This document shows, piece after piece, positions 15,848-22,107 of a stretch of 24,830 nucleotides of DNA (the first letter of the stretch is position 1; each line of letters starts with the position of its first letter). The DNA lies in contig CAZTME010000005.1 of NCBI GenBank assembly GCA_964614795.1, forward strand, positions 1 through 24,830, read 5' to 3'. Origin of the DNA: CAZTME01 sp964614795. Its GTDB lineage: Bacteria; Patescibacteriota; Microgenomatia; UBA1400; PJMF01. A program made the position numbers and the translations under genes. Under the pieces are notes generated by a model. The model saw only the letters and a list, made by a program, of their open reading frames with translations, did not search any database and was not told the origin of the DNA.

Positions 15848-15876
15848 TTGTATTAATTGGTAGATATTTTGATAAT
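15848..15876 (+). promoter_or_regulatory. Promoter of the CofE-like/PduO unit
   Basis: There is a -35 TTGTAT (15848-15853, weak) and a -10 GATAAT (15871-15876, 5/6), 17 nt apart, in the divergent gap with uvrB. The start would be near 15883, giving a 5' UTR of about 20-35 nt depending on which start codon is used. The GCGACAA-related repeat (15876-15889) overlaps the start site. Confidence 0.4.
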
Positions 15877-15916
15877 TCGACAAGCCTAGTGAATTTTTTT
15901 TAGTGTGCACTCAGTT

Positions 15917-16690
15917 ATGAAAGTTTTTTCAGTCAAATTTCCCTTAATTAAAGCCGGTGACGATCTTTTTTCTCACCTGGTAAATAATCTTCCGTTAATC
16001 AAAGAAAATTCAATCTTAGCATTGGCTTCAAAAATTCCGGCTACTTGTGAAGATCGCTTTGTGCCTAAAATGACTGGCGATGCCAAAGAAAAACATGATC
16101 TTGTGGTCAAAGAGGCGGAGTATTACTTGCCGGCGACTTCTTCTAAGTATGGTGTGATGTTGACCGTCAAACAACAATGGTTGTTTGCTAATGCGGGCAT
16201 TGATGAATCCAACGCGGAAAATCAATATTTGCTCTGGCCAAAAAATCCTCAACAAACGGCTGTCAAAGTTTGGCAGTGGCTGAAGGATGAGTATCACTTG
16301 AAGAATGTGGGAGTAATTATTACTGATAGTCGTAGTCAACCGTTGCAATGGGGAGTTGTGGGTCACGGCATTGCTTTTTGCGGTTTTGAACCGCTTTATT
16401 CCTATGTGGGTTTGCCGGATTTGTATGAAAGACCTTTAAAGATGGAAAAATTAAATTGCGTGCAGGCTTTGGCCGGAGTGAGTGCCTTAGTTATGGGTGA
16501 GGGAGCAGAAAGAACGCCGGTGGCGATTTTTGAAGATTTGCCTGAACAAGTGAAGTTTATGTCTAAACCACCTTCTGCAGAATTATTAAATTCTTTAAAA
16601 ATATCTTTGGAAGATGATATTTACGCGCCTTTATTGACCGGAGCGCCTTGGCAAAAAGGGGGAGCTTATGCAGAAGAAAATGAAGAGTAA
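15917..16690 (+). CDS. CofE-like F420-0:gamma-glutamyl ligase family protein
   Basis: The product belongs to the family of coenzyme F420-0:L-glutamate ligase (PF01996). Visible family marks are LALASKIPA near residue 35, NAGIDESNA followed by LWPKNPQQTA near 92-111, and VIITDSRSQPLQWGVVGHGIAFCGFEPL near 135-162. True CofE adds glutamates to F420-0 using GTP. Patescibacteria are not known to make F420 and no F420 gene is visible here, so the real substrate is uncertain. The ATG at 15917 (MKVFSVKFPLIKAGDDL) gives the usual N-terminus; a GTG at 15905 would add four residues. It overlaps the next gene by 23 nt, suggesting translational coupling. Confidence 0.8.
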   Translation: MKVFSVKFPLIKAGDDLFSHLVNNLPLIKENSILALASKIPATCEDRFVPKMTGDAKEKHDLVVKEAEYYLPATSSKYGVMLTVKQQWLFANAGIDESNAENQYLLWPKNPQQTAVKVWQWLKDEYHLKNVGVIITDSRSQPLQWGVVGHGIAFCGFEPLYSYVGLPDLYERPLKMEKLNCVQALAGVSALVMGEGAERTPVAIFEDLPEQVKFMSKPPSAELLNSLKISLEDDIYAPLLTGAPWQKGGAYAEENEE

Positions 16691-17231
16691 AATTCAAATT
16701 ACCACTAAAACCGGTGATTCGGGTATGTCCGGGTTGGCCAATGGCCAGCGAGTTTCTAAAGCCAGTTCTTTTTTTACCGTGATTGGGAATTTGGATGAGT
16801 TAAATTCTTGGTTGGGTTTGTTGGTGGCGCAAATTGGACATGAATTTCCGGAATTGCGAGAGCAGTTATTGAGTGTGCAGGATACTTTATTTTATGTCGG
16901 TGCGCAGGTGGCACTTTCACCTAAAGCTAAATTAACAGAAGAAAAAATTGAACAATTGGAAGATTGGCAGGCAAGTATGGAAGCGGAGCTTGAGCCTAAT
17001 TGGCATACCAAGTTTGTTTTGCCCGGTGGGACAATCTTGGGAGCCTATGCGGATTTGGCTCGCACCGTTTGCCGACGCACCGAAACTAGTTTGGTCGCCC
17101 ACGCCCAAAACCACCCCGTCCCCCCCGCCCTCTTTGGCTACCTCAACCGCCTCTCGGACTACCTGTATCTTTTAAGGTGCTACTTAAACCAACAACTGCA
17201 TTACAAAGAAAAACTATTTGAAGTGAGGTGA
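16668..17231 (+). CDS. PduO-type ATP:cob(I)alamin adenosyltransferase
   Basis: The 187-residue enzyme transfers adenosyl from ATP to cob(I)alamin, giving coenzyme B12 for example for class II ribonucleotide reductase. Family marks (PF01923): the ATP-binding N-terminus TKTGDSGMSGLANGQRVSK (from about residue 12), GNLDELNSWLGL near 42-53, FVLPGGT near 117, LARTVCRRTE near 129-138 and YLNRLSDYLYLLRC near 155-168. Its ATG lies inside the CofE-like gene behind GGGGGAG (16658-16664), the clearest Shine-Dalgarno sequence in the window. A second ATG at 16680 is possible. Codons change from AT-ending to C-ending between about 17091 and 17165, including a run of seven Cs. Confidence 0.93.
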   Translation: MQKKMKSKIQITTKTGDSGMSGLANGQRVSKASSFFTVIGNLDELNSWLGLLVAQIGHEFPELREQLLSVQDTLFYVGAQVALSPKAKLTEEKIEQLEDWQASMEAELEPNWHTKFVLPGGTILGAYADLARTVCRRTETSLVAHAQNHPVPPALFGYLNRLSDYLYLLRCYLNQQLHYKEKLFEVR

Positions 17232-17560
17232 GCTGGAGGCTTTTGCACAAGTTCTATAATCAACCGCAACTCCCCTATTAAAATTTGGGGATGAAAACTT
17301 AGTCGAAGAGGAAAAAACAAGCAGAAAGTTGGAAGCGTTAGCCGGTGTTGGACACGATGCCACTCTAGATGAATGAGTAACTTGGGAAATTATTGTTTTT
17401 CTCATACTCTATATGTCGCAATGGTTTAAGTATCATTTTTGATCTGAAGAATGGGGGTGTAAGCCTGGCCGTGTACACACCCTTCCCGCAACTAACTACT
17501 AGAGAGAGCGATTAGCCAGAGACCACATACTGTCCGATGAGTTTCTATGGTGAAGATCGC
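17232..17560. other. Gene-free stretch after the PduO-type gene
   Basis: No supportable gene. An open plus-strand frame with no start codon runs 17260-17373 (protein-like, rich in E/L/A), ends in TGA and continues open to 17440. It may be a relic or chance. Small hairpins are TCCCC/GGGGA (17271-17291) and GGGTGT/ACACCC (17455-17482); neither has a T-tract, so neither is a convincing terminator for the PduO unit. Confidence 0.4.
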
Positions 17561-17590
17561 TTGAATCCGCCCGAGTTTGGCATGTATAAT
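17561..17590 (+). promoter_or_regulatory. Promoter facing a hairpin-rich region
   Basis: There is a -35 TTGAAT (17561-17566, 4/6) and a perfect -10 TATAAT (17585-17590), 18 nt apart. The predicted start at about 17596 coincides with the first hairpin of the candidate RNA. Confidence 0.5.
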
Positions 17591-17593
17591 AAA

Positions 17594-17814
17594 GGTCACA
17601 TGATCTTTGCGTGACCCGAAGCTGGCGAAGTAACACTTCGGCCACTTCGGGTCAAGGCATCGGCCGACAGTGTAAATGTCGTAACCGACGCAGACGCGCA
17701 TGTTTTCTTCCATACAGTCCTTTCTAAGCGAGAATCTATGTGAAAAGGTGCGCCACTGCACCAGGCTTGCCAAGTAATTACACAATGAAGACAATGGAAT
17801 TTTGATCCATTTTT
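17594..17814 (+). ncRNA. Candidate structured small RNA
   Basis: Downstream of a plus-strand promoter lie successive hairpins: GGTCAC/GTGACC (17594-17599/17611-17616); a long one, 17613-17653, with arms GACCCGAAG/CTTCGGGTC extended by TGGC/GCCA and GAAG/CTTC round a TAACA loop (17 bp, two single bulges); TCGG-CGACA/TGTCG-CCGA (17660-17688); GGTGC/GCACC (17747-17762); and a weak terminator-like AATGGA/TCCATT followed by TTT (17793-17814). The first two hairpins share 17613-17616 and so exclude each other. GC content is above that of the surroundings. It does not match rnpB, tmRNA, SRP RNA or tRNA. The alternative is a 73-residue minus-strand gene (17492-17713, ATG after AGAAAGGACTGT) of no recognisable family, in which case the hairpins would be in its mRNA. 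Confidence 0.35.
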
Positions 17815-18235
17815 AAGAGATTGGCGACACTGTAATTTTACAATTGTGTCCAACAACAACCTCTTGGTTAGAACTAATCAAATACCACTGATAACTAGGC
17901 TGAGAGTGAGTGGTTTCGATAACAAGTCCGTTACTAAACTGCAGACAAGATATGGATTCACTGTCATGAAAATCAATGTGTTCAACCTTTGCTCCAACTA
18001 ATTTCTGTATCGAATCTTCAATAATCATCAACGGAGAATTTCCAGAGACAATTTCAGTTTTGTGATCAAGAAGGTGCCACGGGCAATAATCAAAACCGAT
18101 GGTGTACTCACCCTTCTTAATGCTCTCTTCTATACCACATTCTAGAAAGATGACGGATTGATACCCGCGCCAAGCTCGGTAAATTTGTTGACCGATGATG
18201 CTCTTAAATATTTCGCGCCGGTATAGTTTTGGCAT
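17813..18235 (-). CDS. Conserved hypothetical protein (AWRGYxSxxFLEFG-like)
   Basis: The product (about 140 residues from the chosen start) is soluble, with no signal or membrane segment. The start MPKLYRREIFKSIIGQQIYRAWRG and the following YQSVIFLECG resemble a family of small bacterial proteins of unknown function whose N-terminus reads roughly AWRGYGSALFLEFG; this is from memory and should be tested. Beyond that no domain is recognised. The frame is open back to a TTG at 18298, directly abutting the stop of the next gene upstream; other ATGs are at 18250 and 18241. The ATG at 18235 is chosen because it precedes the family-like motif. It is co-directional with the 18299-19633 gene and probably co-transcribed. 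Confidence 0.6.
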   Translation of the reverse strand: MPKLYRREIFKSIIGQQIYRAWRGYQSVIFLECGIEESIKKGEYTIGFDYCPWHLLDHKTEIVSGNSPLMIIEDSIQKLVGAKVEHIDFHDSESISCLQFSNGLVIETTHSQPSYQWYLISSNQEVVVGHNCKITVSPIS

Positions 18236-18298
18236 TATCATGATGAGCATGGAAAGTCTGTCAGATGGAAATTTGAAACTATTGCATACTACTAACAA

Positions 18299-19633
18299 TT
18301 AGCTTTGAAACTCATCTAAATTTTCACCAATAGTTGGTAAAATATGTTCTAAATTATCAAGAACTTTTTGAATTTTTTCTGTTTCAGTCATCGTGGCAAA
18401 TCTTGGATCTTCTCGTACCATAATTGCTGCTTTGATCATGGTTGCAATACTATATTGCCATATTTGCCAAATATTCTCCTTTATATCTTCAAAATCATTT
18501 CCCTGCATGAGATCTGTGTATTTGCGATTGATTATCATTTTTGAATGAATGTTAAGAACGGTAAGCCAAATAGCAGCCCCGCCAAAATAAATGATTTCAT
18601 TTTGTTGGGATTGATTTTCTAAAGCTAGAGGATCATTTTTAAGTAGAGAAATTTGTGCTTTTTTATGGGCATTACGTGCAAACTCATCACATGATGAACT
18701 ACAAGCAAAACCCTCTGATAAAGGATTAACCGAAGTTAATTCAAGAATTTTATTAATTAATACATCCACTGGTCCATGCATTGATTCATGATTACTTAAT
18801 TCTTCTATTGCCAAAGGAAGACTTCCATCAAAGTCAACTATGGCCTTGAATATAAGATAGGAGATAATATCATTGCCCCTAGGAACATTATGTTCGTCGG
18901 GCTGATCGCCATTTACTGGATGAGATTTATATTTGTGACAGTACCAAGCCAACCCACGCTCAAATATTTTGAAGTATGCCATTTCTCGAACGCCTGCAGT
19001 TAATTTCTCAATTATATCTGTACCAAAAAAATCTTTTAGCCTTAGCCAAAAAGTTATCGATTGTTGATCTTCTCCCAAAGGTGATGGTAAAAATACAATG
19101 CCTTCTATGGAGAAGGGCAAATTTTGTTGGTTATTGTTCCACGAATCGACAAATGCATTGAATATATTTAATTGATTGTTGGAAAATGCAAGATCTATGA
19201 TGTATGTATTTTTCTGAATTAAGTCAATTGATGAAAGTAATAAAGTTCTGGTGATATCGGCCCCTTTTGCCATATTGTCAACATACATCCCCAGCAATTC
19301 TAATGGAGAATGAGATGATAAAAAAACTCCCAATGTATTAAGTACAGTAGCTTTTTCTTCAATTTGTTGTGATTTTAAAAATTCAACATAATTTGGAATT
19401 GAGCAATAATCTGAATGAGGAATGATGATTTGTTTGTTGTTAATCGTGATAATTTGAAGTAAATTAAGCTTCAACAATTGTTCTAAAGATGAAACAATTA
19501 AATGAAGAAATTGCTCATGTGCTGGAATGTCCATTACAGTCTCTGGAGAATTACTCTCAAACTGGAGAGAATCAATACCTATTGCTCCAGTTTTGTCATT
19601 ATCCGAAACAAATGAACGCAAGTTAAGACCCAT
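18299..19633 (-). CDS. Uncharacterised protein with HExxH-x20-E zincin-like motif
   Basis: This 444-residue protein is not recognised as a whole. It is probably cytoplasmic: no signal peptide or clear membrane helices, Leu/Ile/Asn-rich and mostly alpha-helical in appearance. Residues 282-286 read HESMH, an HExxH zinc-binding motif, and 20 residues later comes SEGFAC with Glu307, the arrangement of gluzincin metallopeptidases (compare TEEGLA in the MATCAP-type protein). A CSSSC pair follows at 311-315. This suggests a metallopeptidase, but one short motif can occur by chance. The ATG at 19633 lies just downstream of tandem -10-like repeats. Its stop abuts the smaller gene at 17813-18235, and the two probably form an operon. 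Confidence 0.65.
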   Translation of the reverse strand: MGLNLRSFVSDNDKTGAIGIDSLQFESNSPETVMDIPAHEQFLHLIVSSLEQLLKLNLLQIITINNKQIIIPHSDYCSIPNYVEFLKSQQIEEKATVLNTLGVFLSSHSPLELLGMYVDNMAKGADITRTLLLSSIDLIQKNTYIIDLAFSNNQLNIFNAFVDSWNNNQQNLPFSIEGIVFLPSPLGEDQQSITFWLRLKDFFGTDIIEKLTAGVREMAYFKIFERGLAWYCHKYKSHPVNGDQPDEHNVPRGNDIISYLIFKAIVDFDGSLPLAIEELSNHESMHGPVDVLINKILELTSVNPLSEGFACSSSCDEFARNAHKKAQISLLKNDPLALENQSQQNEIIYFGGAAIWLTVLNIHSKMIINRKYTDLMQGNDFEDIKENIWQIWQYSIATMIKAAIMVREDPRFATMTETEKIQKVLDNLEHILPTIGENLDEFQS

Positions 19634-19637
19634 ATAA

Positions 19638-19669
19638 ATTAATTATATAACATATTAATTATATAACAT
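19638..19669. repeat. Perfect 16-bp tandem duplication carrying -10 boxes
   Basis: ATTAATTATATAACAT occurs twice head to tail (19638-19653 and 19654-19669). On the minus strand each copy contains TATAAT within TGTTATATAAT; the proximal box is 19647 to 19642, leaving 8 nt to the ATG at 19633. This is the likely promoter of the 19633 gene. The upstream copy may be a spare promoter or an operator duplication. Confidence 0.7.
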
Positions 19670-19763
19670 AACAAAAGTAATGTAAAATCTTATAAACTTG
19701 ATATGTTAGTTGCAAAAGTTCAATCAAAAGTCATCCGTAAATAAAAAAATACTAAAGCATTTT

Positions 19764-20384
19764 TCAATATAAATACTTCCTTATCAATCCCACTACCTTT
19801 CCCTGCACTTGGACATTAGTAGCGTATATGGGACTCATGGAGGCGTTAGCGGGTTCCAAGCGGATGCGAGTGGTTTCGCGGTAAATGCGTTTAAGTGTGG
19901 CCAAGCCATTGTCCAAGAGTGCCACAACAATATCGCCATCGGAAACTTCTTGCGTTTCTTCAATCACAACAAAATCGCCATCGGCAATATGATCTTCAAT
20001 CATTGATTCTCCCTTCACCTGCAAAACGTAGGAACGGCGCTTGCCGGAAATTAACTCTGGGGAAACTTTGAAACTGGCATTGGGATCGGAATGCGGTTCA
20101 ATGGGTAAGCCGGCGGCAATGTAGCCCAGCACCGGCAAATCCACGGACTCAGAGACTTTCATAAACGTGCGATCAATGAGCTCAATACCTCTGGCCGCAC
20201 CTTCATGGCGACGAATAACGCGTTTTCGCTCCAATGCCTGCAAATGTTCGTGAACGGTAGCCAAAGAAGAAACTCCAATCGCATCGGCAATTTCGCGAAG
20301 AGTGGGTGAATAACCATTGCGCTGAATATACTGCGCCATGTAATCCACAATTTGTCGTTGTCTTTTATAAAGTGTCACTGCCAT
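19764..20384 (-). CDS. lexA: LexA repressor
   Basis: LexA represses DNA-damage genes and cleaves itself when RecA forms filaments on damaged DNA. From the ATG at 20384 the protein is 206 residues, normal for the family. The winged-helix DNA-binding domain is at 1-70 (GYSPTLREIADAIGVSSLATVHEHLQ). The autocleavage bond is Ala91-Gly92 in YIAAGLP. The catalytic dyad is Ser127 in VKGESM and Lys165 in LATLKR. The frame is open for 29 more codons upstream, but these look non-coding and the ATG at 20384 is preceded by AAAGGGAAAT, a fair ribosome-binding site. The recognition helix differs from the E. coli type, so the operator cannot be assumed. UvrABC genes in the same window are likely targets. Confidence 0.95.
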   Translation of the reverse strand: MAVTLYKRQRQIVDYMAQYIQRNGYSPTLREIADAIGVSSLATVHEHLQALERKRVIRRHEGAARGIELIDRTFMKVSESVDLPVLGYIAAGLPIEPHSDPNASFKVSPELISGKRRSYVLQVKGESMIEDHIADGDFVVIEETQEVSDGDIVVALLDNGLATLKRIYRETTRIRLEPANASMSPIYATNVQVQGKVVGLIRKYLY

Positions 20385-20424
20385 AGTATTTCCCTTTCTA
20401 AATTGGGTTAAATGTGGGCGTATG

Positions 20425-20471
20425 ATTACCGAATTAACAACACAATAACCGAAACACACCCCAAGTGACAA
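20425..20471 (-). promoter_or_regulatory. lexA promoter with direct repeats and candidate SOS motif
   Basis: On the minus strand there is a -35 TTGTCA (20471 to 20466, 5/6) and a -10 TATTGT (20447 to 20442, 4/6), 18 nt apart. The -10 is inside GGTTATTGT, also found at the uvrA and uvrB -10 boxes. Plus-strand direct repeats ATTACCGAA (20425-20433) and ATAACCGAA (20445-20453) are 20 bp apart, two helical turns, as expected for an autoregulatory site. Confidence 0.4.
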
Positions 20472-20519
20472 CTACATCTTTAATAATCAGAAAAGATCAA
20501 AAGTAACAAATTATCAAAT

Positions 20520-22106
20520 TTAAGGGATTGGCGAAAAATTGAAAATGGCACGATCCAGTTTGAATCGGTCTATCTTGGCTTGATTTTCGGGAGAGTTATG
20601 TAAGAAAATCACCAATTCAGAATCGCCATAAACCGGCGACCAAACTTCCGCTTGAACAATATTTTTCAGAAAAGTTTGGGCTTCCGGCGTTAAATCGTGA
20701 TAATAATAAATAACTGTGGAAAAATTGTATTGCTTTTGCAATTGAGTAAACATCTCCCAATCGGTTTGAGCTTGTCTATAAAGATCAAAAAACTCATTTG
20801 GATAGGCTTCCGGCCTGTTATCCACAAAAATCGAATCCAAAGGTAAATGCCAAATTAAAAAACCACCCACATCATAATTGTTAAAAACTCTGCCATCAGG
20901 TTTTAAAACTTGCAAAAACTCTTCCGCCTGAAGATTGTTTTTTTTCAGCCCCCAACCAATAGGTGCTTTTGGTAGCCAAAGACCTGAAAAAAGCATGATG
21001 ACGATAAAAATTGATAAAACCGCAGTGATAAAAAACTGAGTCCAAAAGGAATCTTTTAAGATATTTAATTTACTTTGAAAATATTTTTCTTGCGCAATTT
21101 GTTGGAAAAAAACGGCTAAAAGAGGCAAGCTTGATAAAGCTAAAAACGGATAAACTCGAACCAGCTGCGATGATAAAACTGCAAAAAAGATAACCATCAA
21201 ACTAAAAAAAACAACTCCCTTATTAAAAGATTTTTTCCATAATAAAAATATCAGCGCTATGACAAGTAAAACAATAAATAAGATTGCGTAAACGTGTAAA
21301 TAGGAATTAATTCCATAATTAATTAAAAAAATGGGTGATTGATTTTCCGCCACTTTGTAATTGTAATTATTCAATAAATGCAAAAAAACATCATAAATTT
21401 TCATCCCAAAAGGTGAAACTAAACTGAAAAAAAATACTCCCGAAAAAAAACCAAGTAAAATCAAAAACTCTTTGGATAAGTTATGGTGAAAACTTTTTTT
21501 ATAATGCAACATAACTTCAATTGAAATCAGAATTAAAAATAAAAAAGAGAACACAAAAAATATATGAGTATTGACCCAAATCATTTGTGCTCCGACCACC
21601 ATAAACAACGGCCAGAATTTACTCTCTGATAAAAACTTAAAACCCGCCCAAATCCAGCACGCGGTCATGAGCAAACTAAAGCTTTCCGGCCTGATTTCAA
21701 CCCGACTAGCTAGCAAAGGTAGTACTAAGAAACTGGCTAAAAGAACCCATTTGTCTTTTGTGAAATTTTTGGCCACTTTTAAAACAATTAAGGTAGCCAT
21801 GAGAATCTGCAACACATTTAGCCAAGACAAACCGTTAAAACCAAAAATCTGCCAAAAACTAAAACTCGCCACTCCATAAAGCCAGTGATGATTAATGACA
21901 GCAAAATCCGGATGAGTATAAGAATAAAAATTAGTAGTTAAAACTTGGGACACTAAGCCGTTGGTTAATATTTCTCTACCATTAGCCAAATGTCGGCCCA
22001 GATCTGCAGTGGCAAGATTAATCGGTGTGAGAATGTTGATCATCAATAAAATGAAAAACAACACATAAAGCCAAAAAGGAGAATAAAATGTTTTGCTTAA
22101 AGTCAT
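20520..22106 (-). CDS. GT-C-like polytopic membrane protein (putative glycosyltransferase)
   Basis: The 528-residue product has about ten or eleven membrane helices and a C-terminal soluble part. The N-terminal loop has ADLGRHLANGREI (34-46), then SYTHPDF and NHHWLYGV, and later EIRPESFSLL and WVNTHIFF. The C-terminal domain has VFNNYDVGGFLIWHLP and FVDNRPEAYP. This layout is seen in uncharacterised bacterial GT-C membrane proteins in which an acidic residue in the first loop is catalytic; here that would be Asp35. Donor and acceptor are unknown. It starts 1 nt after the gpmI-like gene and so is co-transcribed with two glycolytic genes. It does not resemble the PIG-V-like protein at 839-2152 beyond the general fold. 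Confidence 0.65.
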   Translation of the reverse strand: MTLSKTFYSPFWLYVLFFILLMINILTPINLATADLGRHLANGREILTNGLVSQVLTTNFYSYTHPDFAVINHHWLYGVASFSFWQIFGFNGLSWLNVLQILMATLIVLKVAKNFTKDKWVLLASFLVLPLLASRVEIRPESFSLLMTACWIWAGFKFLSESKFWPLFMVVGAQMIWVNTHIFFVFSFLFLILISIEVMLHYKKSFHHNLSKEFLILLGFFSGVFFFSLVSPFGMKIYDVFLHLLNNYNYKVAENQSPIFLINYGINSYLHVYAILFIVLLVIALIFLLWKKSFNKGVVFFSLMVIFFAVLSSQLVRVYPFLALSSLPLLAVFFQQIAQEKYFQSKLNILKDSFWTQFFITAVLSIFIVIMLFSGLWLPKAPIGWGLKKNNLQAEEFLQVLKPDGRVFNNYDVGGFLIWHLPLDSIFVDNRPEAYPNEFFDLYRQAQTDWEMFTQLQKQYNFSTVIYYYHDLTPEAQTFLKNIVQAEVWSPVYGDSELVIFLHNSPENQAKIDRFKLDRAIFNFSPIP

Positions 22107-22107
22107 G

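Noticed and set aside
17260..17440. Open plus-strand frame with protein-like composition (DENLVEEEKTSRKLEALAG...) interrupted by TGA at 17374-17376.
   Set aside because: No start codon, only 38 codons before the stop, and no family recognised. Reading TGA as glycine is not supported, because other genes in the window use TGA as a real stop (PduO-type gene, enolase).
17492..17713. 73-residue minus-strand frame with an ATG behind AGAAAGGACTGT.
   Set aside because: No recognisable family, several cysteines in no known pattern, and it runs antisense through the strongest hairpins of the candidate RNA. Kept only as an alternative reading in the RNA entry.
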